From contig JAGYVD010000008.1 in NCBI GenBank assembly GCA_021209875.1, forward strand, positions 2,727,501-2,791,500: a stretch of DNA of 64,000 nt, read 5' to 3'. The notes under the pieces are model-generated. The model did not search any database. It saw only the letters and a list, made by a program, of their open reading frames with translations, and was not told the DNA's origin. Below, one piece after another: positions 33,062-45,069 of the stretch. How positions within the stretch are numbered: position 1 is the stretch's first letter; each line of letters starts with the position of its first letter. The position numbers and the translations under genes were made by a program. Source of the stretch: Rosellinia necatrix (Eukaryota; Ascomycota; Sordariomycetes; Xylariales; Xylariaceae).

Positions 33062-34626
33062 ATGGCCCAGCCCACTGCCGAGCCGGTCGAGGACTACGAG
33101 TACGTCTCCCGCCCGCCCGATGCCGTGGCCGCCTGGCCGCCTGGCCGCCCGGCTGCGGGTCTGCCGACTGGACAGGCTGACCCAGCTGACCTTGTTCCCT
33201 CTGTGCAGCTATGAAGCTCTGCCGCCCAACTTCTCCCTCGTCCAAAACATGGCCGCCGGTGCCTTTGCCGGCATAGCGGTACGGTGACCATCCATACGCG
33301 CACACGGCGCTGCTGCATCGCTGGAGGCGACGCTAGAGATGACCCCGTGGGCTGAATCTTTGTCTAGGAACACACCGTCATGTACCCAATCGATGCCATA
33401 AAGGTGCGGCATATCTACACGGCGAAGCCCCGTCGGCTGCCCCCGCGCCATCCCGAGCTAACCGGTGCGCGCAGACCCGAATGCAAATCTTAAACCCTTC
33501 GGCCGGCACCGCCTACAAGGGCATGATCCAGAGTACGATGCGGATAGCGAGCGGCGAAGGCTTCATGAACCTCTGGAGAGGCATGTCGAGCGTCGTCGTC
33601 GGAGCCGGTACGGGCCACTATCATAACGCCTCTGTCCTGTCTTGAGTCGTTCTTGTCTTAACCAGCGTTGCTCTGAATAGGCCCTGCGCACGCCGTCTAC
33701 TTCGCTACCTACGAGGCTGTCAAGCATCTAATGGGCGGTAACAAGACCGGCACACATCATCCACTCGCAGCTGGTACGCTATTACTCTCCTCCCGCTCCT
33801 CCCGCTCCTCCCCCCCCTTTCCCCCTGAGGAATAGGCTTGCAGATACTGACTTCACCTCCTAGCCACGAGTGGTGCTTGCGCGACGATTGCCAGCGATGC
33901 GCTAATGAACCCTTTTTGACGGTATGTCAATCATGCCGGGTGGCGCTGCGGCGTACGGGCGGGCGAATCGATTTCTAACGCGTGGTGGCAGTGATCAAGC
34001 AGCGCATGCAGATACAGAACTCCAGTAAGATGTATCGCTCTATGACCGACTGCGCGAAATACGTTTACAAGACGGAGGGCCTTTCCGCCTTCTACATCTC
34101 CTACCCGACCACCCTATCTATGACAGTTCCTTTCACGGCCCTCCAATTCCTCGCCTACGAGTCCATCTCGACTGCCATGAACCCCCACAAAACGTACGAC
34201 CCCTTCACGCATTGTACCGCCGGCGCCGTGGCCGGTGGCTTCGCCGCCGCCTTGACCACGCCCATGGACGTCATTAAGACGATGCTGCAGACTAGGGGCA
34301 CAGCTACCGACCCCGCGTTGCGGTCTGTGAGCGGCTTCACCGAGGGTTGCAGGCTGCTGTATCAAAGGGAAGGGTTGCGTGGCTTCTTCAAGGGTGTTCG
34401 GCCGAGAATCGTCACCACCATGCCAAGCACGGCTATATGTTGGTCGGCGTATGAGGCATCCAAGTAAGCACTTGTCCCCGGTTATCCGAGCCCCTGCCGC
34501 CTCGGCTACCCGAGGCCGACGGGGGTCGGCGAAGCTTGAAATAGCCCGACACGGCCCTGATTGGCCCCTTTCACTAACACAGCACGCACTAGGGCCTACT
34601 TTATTCGCACCAACACAGCATCGTGA
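33062..34626 (+). CDS. MRS4: Mitoferrin, mitochondrial iron carrier, one-base frame break
   Basis: Eight exons: 33062-33099, 33209-33278, 33368-33403, 33475-33607, 33681-33773, 33864-33921, 33992-34463 and 34593-34626. The corrected product is about 310 residues. Carrier repeats are evident: MYPIDAIKTRMQ in repeat 1, ALMNPFDVIKQRMQ in repeat 2 (across an intron) and TTPMDVIKTMLQ in repeat 3, all of the PxD/E-x-x-K/R type. NMAAGAFAGIAEHTVMYP is typical of mitoferrins of the Mrs3/Mrs4 group, which import ferrous iron into the matrix for heme and Fe-S synthesis. Exon six has five T at 33913-33917 where four are needed; as written, the frame stops at NPF. The last intron starts at AAGTAAGC, where a naive reading would stop, and the small final exon restores AYFIRTNTAS. 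An iron-type GATA site lies upstream. Confidence 0.93.
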
Positions 34627-36353
34627 TCGGTGATGTGGAAAATAACTCGGTCCGAGCATGTCACGTCCCAGGCCGCTTTCCAGTTCCCACCCTGGGACCC
34701 TGGCGAACGACTTAGGTCCGAGTGGCGGGCCCTAAGACCGAACCCGAACCACGCTCCATGTCCGAGCTATGTCCGGAGACTTGAAAGGGGGGGCGAGGGG
34801 GCGGTGAGTGGCTCAATATTGGGTAGGGCCAATGCTGTCGACCGCGACTAATCTACACATTCCGGCTGAATCAGCCGAACGCTAATACTCTCCCGTCTCG
34901 CATACCATGGAACAATCAAATCAGCCTTCGGGGACTCTTCCTATAGACGCCATGGAATGCCCAACTTGTACATAAACGTTCACCAACCCATCTTTTCTCT
35001 TCGCGATACCTTCTCTCGGCCTGGTCGCAGGTTGAACAACCCACGAAAAAGGTTGGCTAGAAGGCATGAGAAGACGGAACAGGCTAGGAGACAGGGCGGA
35101 TCGGAAGAAGGACAGGGCGTTCTCTTTTCGTTTTTACAACTGTTTATGTCTTGTGGGTTCCAAAAAAACATTGTTCCCTTTTTTTTTTTTGTCCCCCGGC
35201 GTCGATGATGGATCCGAAATATGGACTAAACAGTTGCAAGGCTGGTTAGGAGGGTGGACATGACGAATCGGCGTATGAGCGGATAGAAGCGAATATGTAA
35301 GGAGGAGGGGGGTAATCTTCCCCCCATTTGTTTCCAACCAGACATTCTTGTACAAATAAAACAAGACTGGAGACGTCAACATCGTCGTCGTCGTCGTCGT
35401 CGTCACTGTCGTTGATTAGCGCCGACGTACCGTTCCTGTAATTGCCTACGCGTGCCCTGACTTTTTTTATCTTTGAGTAATTACGATATTATGATGGCCC
35501 ATGTGAGACGTGCTGCGGGGTACGAGAATAACCGACTGTCCGATGTTGGCCCAACCAACTACTTAACCCAAGCACTTGCCTTGCCCTCTTTCCCCTATAC
35601 TACTTACGACGGTTAATTGGCCTAACTCGTTTCCATTGCGGCGTATATTTATTGTGTAGCGTTGGCACTGGGCTCGCTCTGACGCTACGTTGGATACCAC
35701 GCGTATATATGCGCCAACTGCGGGCCAGAGCTTTATACACTCATGTGGTCTTCGCCGAGTGAGGTCTACTAGTAGGGGGAGGGGACAAGGCGCGAGAGGA
35801 AGGGGGGAAACAAGACACGATATCCCGTCACGCTTCACTGTTAGTAGAAGGAGTGAGTCCCTGGACCACTTCTATATCCTACCCATACCCACAAGGCAGG
35901 GCATTGCAGGGAATAGATACCTCCGTGGCGGGCGAGTATCTTCGGAATGATATGAAAAATCGGTTGGGGGAGATGGGGAAACCTGGGAGTAGTTCATCAC
36001 GACTTTTGATTCGGATGTTTTTCGTCTTCAAGGTATCCACGATGGGAAAAACTCGTACAGTCAGTTTCTTTCCATTTTCAAACATTTGCACAAACATGTG
36101 GTATATTGGGCCAATTCAATGTTATGTTGGCAAGAGCATCAATTTGCAACCCCTGTCCTACTAGTTGCTACTATACTCCTGCTGCATAGTCCATACCGTG
36201 AACAGATATACAGAACCCCTGAAAATTCTATCCGTTCACTTTTCCTCGACTCCGGCGCAAGCACGATGGGCAAAGTGGAATGAATAAACACAGCAGTAAA
36301 ACTGCGTTTATTGATTTGATGTATATATCCTTGCTGATTAAAATAATGTACGT
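34627..36353. other. Mitoferrin/DNAJC3 convergent spacer
   Basis: About 1.7 kb between convergent genes. It has a T-run near 35180-35190 and a CGT microsatellite at 35382-35405. Open frames are short and carry no domain. No gene or RNA is recognised. Confidence 0.5.
35382..35405. repeat. CGT triplet microsatellite
   Basis: About seven perfect CGT units, non-coding. Confidence 0.85.
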
Positions 36354-38031
36354 TTAAAACGGGAAGCCGTTCGGAAATCCCCCACCACCGCCTCCAGAAC
36401 CAAACTTGAAGTTAAACTGTTGTTGATGACCACCGCCGCCGCCCTGCTGGAACATGAAGGGGTGGCCGCCGCCAAAGGGGCTGCCGTGGAAGGGGTTCTG
36501 CTGCTGCTCGTGGGAGTTGGGGTCGTCGCCGCGGTCGAAGCGGGCGCGCAGCTCCGGGTCACTGAGGACCTCGTACGCCTCGTTGATGCCGGCCATCTTC
36601 CTCTCGGCCTCCTCCTTGGATAATCCCTGCTGCATGGCCTTGTCTGGGTGGTGCACCTTGGACGCCTTCCGGTACGCCGACTTGATCTGCCGCTCGTCCG
36701 CGTCGTGCGCCACCCCGAGGATCTTGTAGTAGTCCTTCGTCTTGCTGCGCTTGAGCGCCACCTGCGCCTTCTGCATCAGCGGGTTGATGATGTTGTTCTT
36801 GTCCGGCCGCGCCTCCGACGCCTTCTTCAGCGTCGCTATGCATGGCTCGAAGTCTTCGGCCTCTAGCTGTGTGTTCGCCTTGTGTAATAAACCGTATAAC
36901 GAATTCTCGTCTAATACTAACGCTTCGGGACAATATGTGCTCGCTTTCTTGCTATTTGCCTAATGGGGAGGGGAGAGTCAGCCATGGCCCCTCGCCTCAT
37001 TGCGTAGATGGGGAGGGAGGCAGGGGATATGGGGAACGAACCTCGTAATAAGCCTGGCAAGCAGCCTCGACAAATTGTGTTAATAAAGAGCTGGGTGCAT
37101 GGGTGGGAATTATGCCGTCTTTCTTCAGCTCTTCGACTTGTTCCTTCACCTCATTGATCAACCCTTGATCCTCGCCCTGGGGAACCAGAAACTTGACGGC
37201 CGACATGGGCTGGTTCTTCTCCAAGGCCTTGTTCACCTTAGCCCACGTCTTCTCTACACTCTTCTCTTGCTTCATCAACTTCTTGCAGGTCTTGGAGTCG
37301 GGATCGGAATGTAGACACTTCCGGATCTGGGCCAGGCCCTGGTTCATGTCTCCCAGGCCGTAGAAGGTCGTGGCGGAGATCTTGAGATGGGGCGTGGTGT
37401 CGCCGGGTCGCATCTGTAGGATGTGCTGCATGTCGCTCATGCCCTCCTCGACCTCGCCCCGCTCGAAGCGGCACATGGCGCGCAGTTCTCGGAGGTGGTG
37501 GGCGCGATTCGCCACGAAGATGGCCTCGCCCGCCTGTGTGACACACTCCTCCCAGCTGCCGGCGGCGGCGGCGGCCTCGGCCAGCTTCGCTGCGCCCTGG
37601 GCCTCGGCAAGCCTCTCGAATTCGGAGGAGTCCGGCTTGTGGTTGGCCAGGAGATACTGTTCCTTCGCGCCCTCCCAGTCGGCGGCCTTCGCCTTGAGCT
37701 TCCCGAGCTGCACATGTGCGCCCTCGAAGCCGGGCCGGAGCTTGAGGACCTTGTTGAAGTCCGAGGTGGCTTGCGACGTGCGGCCGAGGGAGAGGTAGGT
37801 GGTGGCACGCTTGAAGAAGGTCAGGTAGTCGGAGGGGTCTCTCGCGATCGCGGCATCGTAGTACATCAGGGCCTCGTTCGTCTCGCCTCTGGCCATGTGC
37901 GTCTGGGCGGACGAGAGGAGGGACGATATGGGCGTGTCGGATGGGATGTCGGAGGGAGAGAGGGCGTTCACCAGCCCGGAGGTGGACAAGATGCCGGCCG
38001 CAAAAGCCAGCGTCGAGAGAGGAACAATCAT
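36354..38031 (-). CDS. DNAJC3/p58IPK-like ER co-chaperone
   Basis: Two exons, 38031-37042 and 36959-36354 (82 nt intron); 531 residues. An N-terminal signal peptide is clear ([20 protein letters not shown] and onward to NALS). A long array of TPR helices follows, with units such as [20 protein letters not shown] and the second-exon unit [16 protein letters not shown]. The C-terminal J domain carries DYYKILGV and the HPD motif ([10 protein letters not shown]), then a Gly/Phe/Gln-rich tail ending NGFPF. This signal-TPR-J order is that of DNAJC3/p58IPK, a luminal partner of the ER Hsp70 BiP/Kar2. No KDEL-type tail is present, as in other members. A heat-shock-element-like TTCTAGAA lies 220 nt upstream. 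Confidence 0.92.
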
Positions 38032-38169
38032 GTCGAGGGCAATTGGATGTCTACTAATGGCATAATAAGGAGATATAGTGTCGCATCAGCCGGGAGGAAG
38101 GGTCTATTCCCTCCTGGTTAGCAGACGGCGGCCGTGTATAAGAGTGATGTGATGTGTAGGTTAGGGTTG

Positions 38170-38226
38170 AGTAAGTAGGTAGGTAGGTAGGTAGGTAGGT
38201 AGGTAGGCAGGTAGGTAGGTAGGTAT
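38170..38226 (+). repeat. GTAG/TAGG tetranucleotide microsatellite
   Basis: About thirteen GTAG units with one GCAG interruption. This is the cleanest array of the TAGG family seen in degenerate form elsewhere in the window, and lies about 140 nt upstream of the DNAJC3-like start. Confidence 0.9.
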
Positions 38227-38250
38227 AGGAAACAAGTGTCCTGGAAAGTG

Positions 38251-38258
38251 TTCTAGAA
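38251..38258. promoter_or_regulatory. Heat-shock-element-like TTCTAGAA
   Basis: TTCTAGAA followed by AGTTT gives two inverted nTTCn/nGAAn units plus an imperfect third. It lies 220 nt upstream of the J-protein start codon. Binding by Hsf1 is inference. Confidence 0.35.
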
Positions 38259-39375
38259 AGTTTAACTCTAAAAGGTAAAAGTGATAAAGAGCAACATCAA
38301 AAGGAGCCGACCAGTCCCCTATGGTGGAAGTACCTGCGTAACAGCAGCTGCGGTTGGTGGCATTGACCAGCTGGCCACTTTCCGCGCGATTGGGGACAGA
38401 TCATCCAGTACTGTATGCGCCACTATGTCCTGGACCACAGCAGGTAGTAGGCCAAGCCGCCAGTTCAACCCAAACCAAGGAACCCCCCACTACATTACCC
38501 AAACAGGATAGTAATTAGATAGATGCAACATCCAAGTCTCTTCTGCTTTTGTTACCTACATCCGACGCTGTTCAACTTCAGATTCGAGGATAGTACCTAA
38601 AGGGAATTGCTGCAAATAAATTTGATAATATCGCCACCAATGTTAAGCTATCTCTACCAAAGAGGACATGCGATGGCGATTAGTTACATTTAAAGGTGCC
38701 TTTTATTGCGGTCAATCTATCTGGTTGCGAAAGCCATACATAGTAAACTAACCTGAACAAGTCCCGGGCTTCTTACCCCGTTCTGCCCCACGTTTTCAGC
38801 TGCTCGGGGGGTTCCCCTGTCCGCTTGTGGGTCTAACCGCGTCGAGGCTCTTTAATTAAATTTCTTGTCATTAATAACTTCAACAACAATTACAATGAAT
38901 AATTATCAAGTGGTCTCCGTCAATCCAAGCTACCTTACATGGCATTTACTTTACATATACATTCAACAAAACCTGGTAAATATTCGGAGTAAATATGTCA
39001 GGGGCTGGCTTCCCAATAATAAGATCCAAAATGACCAAGTAAATAAAGCCCCTCTATCACAGCTGACCGCTCCCTTATCACCCCACCATGCTCCAGACTA
39101 AAGGCAGGCACGTACCGAACCGATTCCCAGCTTGCCGTAGCCGGTGCCGACCCAACGTCACGAACATCAAAAGTTCATTCCGCCGAGCTTCTCCGTCTAT
39201 CTATCGATCCGTTCAATTTTACGCCCCGTAAAAATATACTCATCGAACAACAACAACAACAACCTTCCCCAAACTAACGATTTTTGTTTCTCCCGTTTCC
39301 CCATTTCACCAACATTTAATCATAGTCATAATCGTAATCATAATCACAACCACATAATAATAAAAACCCCCCTCA

Positions 39376-40623
39376 ATGTCTCACCTAGCCCCCCAAGCAG
39401 CGATATTCTCCCCCTCGATAGCGCGCGCAGCGGCCTCGACGGCCAAGGACTGGGCGTACGTCGACGCCTGGTTGCGGCGGCAGTACACGAATCTGCGGCA
39501 GCAGGACGCCGACGACGCCGCCGCCGCCGCCGCCGCCGGCCCCGGCGCCAACGCGGTCCCGGCGCGGCCGCGCACGGCCAACTCGTCGAAGCCGCAGACG
39601 ACGTCCCCGCCGCCGTTCGAGCGCAACCCGGAGACGCTGGAGGCGCTGCTGGCGCTGGTGGCCGCCAACGAGGAGGCCGACGAGGAGCGGGAGCGGCTGG
39701 CGCAGCTCGAGGCCGCGGCCCTGGCCGAGGTGCGCGCCGCCGAGGAGGATAAGGACCGGCGCCGGAAACAACAACAGCAACAGCAGAGTAGCCAGGCCGC
39801 CACCGCCGCCAATCACCACAGCGACGACGACGACGACGACACTCCGGTCCACGGGGACTTGCTAGCCGAGGACCTCCTCGAGGCGCTGGATGCGGGCCTG
39901 AGCAAGGACGGCCTGGCGGCCCTCGACGCGCTGGCGGACGTCAGCCTGAGCCTGCACACGACGCCGTCCGCGGCGCCGGCCTCCCTCTCGCTCTCGCCGG
40001 CGGCGTACCTGGCGCACGCGTACGTGGCGGAGCAAGGGCGCGCGCACTCGGCGGCCCAGCTCCTGCACCGCGTGGCCCTCCTCCAGTCGCACGTGACGGC
40101 CGAGTCGGCGCGTCTGGCGGCGCTCCTCGACTCGCTGCGCCGGGCCCCGCAATACCAGCTCCCCACCATCACCACCAACACCATCACCACCAACACCACC
40201 ACCACCTCCTCCTCCTCTACTACCACTTCCTCCTCCGCCTCCGCTTCCGCCGCACGCGTGGCCGCCGACGTGGCCGACCTCGAGCGCGCCGTCAAGGCCG
40301 CCTCCGCGGCGCTCCCGGGCCTGCGGCGGACCGTGGCCGACCTCGAGGCCGCCGTCGGCGTCGGCGTCCCCGCCCCGACCGTCGGGGACCTCCGCGCCGC
40401 CGAGGACGCCTACCTGGTGCTGCTGGCCCGGAAGAAGGAGCTCGACGCCCGCGTCCGCGCCTTCGCCGGCCTGCCCCCCGACGTCGACGCCGCCAGGGCC
40501 GAGCTCGAGGCCCTCCGCGCCCGCCTGCGCGACGCCACCGACCGCCGCGACGCCGACTTCGAGATGTTGGTCGAGCGCGAGAGTCCCGTTAAGGCCGGTA
40601 CGAATTCGCGCAGATTCCAGTAG
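39376..40623 (+). CDS. Probable HAUS augmin-like complex subunit 1
   Basis: Single exon of 415 residues. The N-terminus IFSPSIARAAASTAKDWAYVDAWL and the segment PPFERNPETLEALLALVAANEEADEERERL fit what I recall of the fungal HAUS1 family. The rest is largely alpha-helical coiled coil (LRRTVADLEAAV; ARAELEALRARLRDATDRR) broken by low-complexity Ala, Gln, Asp and Thr/Ser stretches. Augmin binds microtubules and recruits gamma-tubulin to branch new ones in the spindle. The coding sequence is strikingly GC-rich, with C or G at most third positions, compared with VAC14 next door. Only the family assignment is in doubt; that it is a real gene is likely. Confidence 0.65.
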   Translation: MSHLAPQAAIFSPSIARAAASTAKDWAYVDAWLRRQYTNLRQQDADDAAAAAAAGPGANAVPARPRTANSSKPQTTSPPPFERNPETLEALLALVAANEEADEERERLAQLEAAALAEVRAAEEDKDRRRKQQQQQQSSQAATAANHHSDDDDDDTPVHGDLLAEDLLEALDAGLSKDGLAALDALADVSLSLHTTPSAAPASLSLSPAAYLAHAYVAEQGRAHSAAQLLHRVALLQSHVTAESARLAALLDSLRRAPQYQLPTITTNTITTNTTTTSSSSTTTSSSASASAARVAADVADLERAVKAASAALPGLRRTVADLEAAVGVGVPAPTVGDLRAAEDAYLVLLARKKELDARVRAFAGLPPDVDAARAELEALRARLRDATDRRDADFEMLVERESPVKAGTNSRRFQ

Positions 40624-40652
40624 TTTGGTCCAGGCGGGTGGGGGGACGGGGT

Positions 40653-40704
<52 letters not shown>

Positions 40705-41122
40705 AGAGAAAGAGGGAAAGAGAGGGAGAGAGGAAGAATGGGAGAAAGAGACTATGGCAGAGGACGGCAAGGAGGGGTCGGGATGGGGAGCTGGGATAGC
40801 ACAAGAGAAAGCCGGACAGGAAAAGAAAAAGCAATGGGAACCCAAAAAGAAGTCTATATAGTATTAATAAGATACCCCATGATTTGTGCGCTTAACCAGG
40901 GTATCTTCGCTGTGTTCTACCTAACAATATTGCGTGATGATGTGACAAATGGCATGTATCATGCGCTGACCGCCCCCTTTACACCCTCACTGTTTTTATA
41001 CACGTATACCCGGGCTAAGCATGCACACTCAATATTTCTTAATCCATCCGATTTCAACTACAGCCGGGATTCGGCAGGTAACTTCCCACATGGCGTCCGC
41101 GGGACCCATGTCAACGTCAACG
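40624..41122. other. HAUS1/VAC14 convergent spacer with GA tract
   Basis: Holds both 3' ends. A GA microsatellite begins only 29 nt after the HAUS1-like stop. The rest shows no gene. Confidence 0.5.
40652..40745 (+). repeat. GA microsatellite and purine tract
   Basis: About 25 GA units from 40653, then imperfect purine-only sequence. It probably lies in the 3' untranslated region of the HAUS1-like gene. Such mirror-symmetric purine tracts can form triplex DNA. Confidence 0.9.
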
Positions 41123-44100
41123 CTATTGCTGTGGACGTTTCCCGCGGCCCGCGACCGCCCCTCCCAACCTTCCAAACTGTCTCCCCAGGCCGCTACGCTT
41201 GGGCGGCGCAGCCGAAGTGGGGTCTTTCTGCGGCACTGGTGGCCCCGTAGTGGTAGAGCGTGCCGGTTCCTTGGTCCCCATGCCATCGCTGATGCGCAAC
41301 TCGCTGAAATCTGACCCGTCGTCGAAGCCGCCCCCACCCATTAGGCGTTGCGCTCGTCTCGCCCTTTCCTGCACGCTCCTGAACTTTTCCAGAAGTTGGT
41401 CCCAGCGGATAATGCCATCCTCGCGGCCCTTGCCTAACCTATTGGGGCGGTCATAACCAGGCGTACTGGTAGCAGATGGGGTACTAGTGGGAAAATAATG
41501 AGTGTCATGGATGCTTTTACGAGGGGAAAGACCCTGGAAAGCGGAAACCGCCTCCGCTACTGAACTCTGTCGAGATTGCGAAGACAGTCCGTTCCCTAGG
41601 GTAGCGGATGAAGGTACGTACGGTCGCGGCCCAGTGTGCAGAAAACCAATGGAGCTAACACTGTTCAGTCTGTTCTTGAGCGCGGCAAATGCAGACGACT
41701 GTGGCAGGAGCATGAGAAGTCCGTATAGGCACTTGTAGAGATACGGGTATTTCTCTGGTTCGAGAAGTTGCAAACGAAGATCTGAGATGCTCATTGTTAG
41801 AACAACATGGCGCAAAAAAAAATTTTTTTTGTGGAAAATAGAAAGCATCATGTGTTAGGACTGACAAGTGAATACAGGGGACTCTATAAGCTGGACAAGC
41901 TTGTCGATCTGTATGAGGATATGGACCGTCATCTCAAGTTCAGCACTACAAATTGTTAGTCACAATTGTTAACCTAATATTGGGGCACTGTCTGACAATA
42001 TTTGTAGCAAATTATATGCAGCTTCGTATGCTTGTGCAAGTAAGCATAGGGAGAATGTCGATACGGCATTATAGCACCACGACCGGAAAAGGGCGACAAA
42101 AAACATTTGTCCATCCTATGAGGTTGTTAGTTTATTTTCATATATCGACGGGGCCGGATTGGGAAGGTTCGTATCACCTTCGTCTCCAGGTTTCTCAGTC
42201 GTTTGCGAAGATCGGCAAGCTCGGGCGCGGTTATGAGATTATTGTTGAGATTCTGAACCATTATACTAGCAAACTCAAGATCTTCTTCTTTCTCAATCGC
42301 CTCGGCCAGCGTACGATAAATACGTTCCGGACTCAGGGTCATGCAAAGTTGCCTAATGATTAGATTGCCTCGCGTCTCCAACAGCCTTCGGTCAGTAGAG
42401 AAGAGCTGCAAGAGACTAACCATGAAGTTGGAGAAGTAATCATCTTCGCTATTCCTGGATATTTGAGACAGGAGCTGCAAATCTTTAGTCACGACAGCCT
42501 CCGCCGGATCTGACAAGGTCTTTAGTAAAGCAGGAAATGTGCCATCGTTGAAAGCAACAATTTTTCGTGGTGCCTTGCGATGCAGCATGATGAGCCATGT
42601 CAATGCCGCGACACGCGTAGCCTCGTGGTCATTGAGGAATAATAACGTCAAGGAGTTTACGGCGGCTGGATAGTCTAAGTCGGGCTGTGGGCTGACTATA
42701 GATGCCGCCGGTGTAGGTGTCCTGCGCTGGTTTGCCGGGGTCGGACTGGGCATGTCGATGTCCCGTGAGCTAGAAAGCGAGGCTCGTGCACTATTCGTGC
42801 CTTCAGCACGATCTATAGTGAGAGATGTTGGTACTCGTGACGGTGGCCGGCCGGGAGAAATATCGGACTCGTCGGTGAGAGAAACGACATATTCCATGAG
42901 CGATGTGTTTACCCTGGCCGCAGCTTGACGGATGGGTTCAACGCCGCTGGCCATGGCGGGCAACAGATTAGCTAGGATCTTGGGGGTAAAAGGCAATACC
43001 TCCTCGGGACAAATGTCTAGGAACGACACTATCCACCGAAGGCTTTCAAGTAACCCATCTTCCTCTGTGCCACGTGTTAGATATGCGCCCTGCTCTTTCG
43101 TTCACCAAAGACGAAAAATACTCACCCAACTGCGAATCTAGAGTTGCCGTCAGGATCTCGAGGATTGCCTTGTAGTTGACCTGGACATCTTGTCCCGGTA
43201 CCCAGTCGTCCTCGCTGCTCACCTCGTCCTCATCGTCAATGGCGGTAGCCGAGCCTACTTCCTCGGTATCGTCCGGGGCTATACGCGCGCTTCCGCTCTC
43301 AATAGAGTCTTCCCTTTTTCTCTTGCCATCACCCTTGGACTTCTTGCTCTCGGAAATGCCCTTCTTCACTCGGGCTATCCGCTTGATTTCATTCAGAAAT
43401 TTATCTAAGCAACTCTGCGTAACAACACGGACGTCCGCGTTGCTGCCGCTCAAAAACTTAAGTAAACCGCCGAGAAATTCCGGCAGGTAGGTTACGAGCT
43501 CGAGATCCGGAATGGAATCGAGGAGGGTGATCCAGCCTACGAGGAAGGTTCGAGTGAATGGGTTGATGACCCATATGCGCTCTTTTAGCAAGGGGATAAA
43601 TCTAGGTAGCGAAAAAGCAGTTGGGGGGTTAGGAGGGTCTTGGGGGTCCTGTCCATCCGAACCCTTCTTCTCGTAGGAGTCGGGCGGGATAGATTCCAAG
43701 ACGGATACATAGGTGGCGGCGGATTCTGCAACGATATCTTTGACGAGTCGATCGAGAAGCTCCGCGCCGTTTTTGACAGATAGTTCTGAATCGGCCCCTA
43801 GCTACATACACAGGGACTTGTTAGAAAACGGGCGTCACACGAGGCATCAGGAACTGGCGATCAACAACCAGCAACTGGGAGCCAGGAATCAATGGATCGT
43901 TCGTATATACCTTGCACAAGGCGTCAAATATGTGATTAAAATACCTGAGTATTTCGCCTTTCGCAACTTTTGCAATATTATACATGGATTCGCATGCATA
44001 ATAGCGAACCCGAGCATCCTGATCGGTAAAGCAAGCGAGTACAGGCGGTACTATGGTCTCTAGATATCTCGGCAAGTCCTAGGAGGGCTCGGTCAGTGAC

Positions 44101-44526
44101 ACGTGCTCTCCAGAAGCGTGGAAAGAGCTTGGATGTGGCGTACCGGGCCGAGGGCAATGGCTGCTGCAGCCAGCCCTATAAGGCCGCCATTTCGAGCGTG
44201 TGGTTGGTGAACGGCGTAGGCATACTCGTCACACAACTGCTGAATGATGCTCTGGACCCTGTTATAATCCTTGGCTATCATGTGCTCACGGATGGAGCGC
44301 TCGAGCCTTGCCAGTTGGTCAGCCCGGTGGACGGTGGAGAGGATATGCCCATAGCCCAGGGTCTATCTATAGCATAGCTATATACCGTAGATCGGGGCTT
44401 GGAAGGGCCCCTTTGACAGGGCCCCTCCGGAAGGGTCACTTGGGAGATGGATACATACTCGAGAGCACCGGTCTTCCTCTTATCGTAGAGCTTGTCGTTA
44501 AGAAGACGAGCGATATGGGGATCCAT
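41123..44526 (-). CDS. VAC14: Vacuolar PIKfyve-complex scaffold VAC14
   Basis: Eight exons on the minus strand: 44526-44459, 44306-44144, 44078-43911, 43801-43126, 43064-42178, 42115-41997, 41945-41866 and 41781-41123. All junctions are in frame and give 939 residues. The start [20 protein letters not shown] is diagnostic. The HEAT-repeat body follows ([32 protein letters not shown]), and the conserved C-terminal block includes [20 protein letters not shown] and [20 protein letters not shown], then a disordered tail. Vac14 is the scaffold of the Fab1/PIKfyve-Fig4 complex on vacuole and endosome membranes and is needed to make PI(3,5)P2. It is the most intron-dense gene here with mitoferrin, and shows no frame problem. 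Confidence 0.96.
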
Positions 44527-44766
44527 GGCCGATTTCTTCTTAAACCGTGCAGCCAAGGATTTCACGGGACCATGACTCTGCTGGGGAGAGGGAGCGGGAG
44601 CGAGCTGCTAGCTACTGCTACCGCCAGTAGCAGCGCTACGGCCAAAGCCCGGCCGAAACCCTATTTCGTCAGACGACCTCCCGGGGTCGCGAGGTATGAT
44701 AGCGTAGGTATGTATGCTCTGGTGCTGGTGGAGGGTTGTCCGGCCGATGAGTTGGCCCGTGTGCTG

Positions 44767-44819
44767 TGTGGATGTTGCCTGTGGATGTTACCTGTGGATG
44801 TTATGCGTGGATGTTATGT
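44767..44819 (+). repeat. 13-nt minisatellite TGTGGATGTTACC
   Basis: Four adjacent copies, the last two slightly diverged, about 240 nt upstream of the VAC14 start codon. Confidence 0.8.
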
Positions 44820-45069
44820 GTGCAAGTAAGGTATGTTGCTGGCGGGTATGGCTGGTGGATGAGGGTAAGCGGAATGCCGGTCTGTCGATATTGGGTAAGA
44901 CACCAACAATGCGAGGTTGAGGTGATGGTGCCCGTCTGAAGGCTGGAGGACGGTCATGTGCGATGTGCGAAGTGTGATGTGCGCTCTCTACGCCCCTCTA
45001 CAGTGCTAGTGGCGACAACCTGCAGGTAAGGTGTAAGGCGCACTGCCAAGTCATCGGGTACTTCAGCAG

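Larger units (their letters stand above)
38032..39375. promoter_or_regulatory. DNAJC3/HAUS1 divergent spacer
   Basis: Divergent promoters for both neighbours. It contains a nearly perfect GTAG microsatellite at 38170-38226 and an HSE-like TTCTAGAA at 38251-38258. No gene seen. Confidence 0.5.

Noticed and set aside
39385..40845. Long antisense frames opposite the HAUS1-like gene
   Set aside because: GC-rich coding DNA naturally leaves antisense frames open; their Gly/Arg/Val composition is not protein-like.
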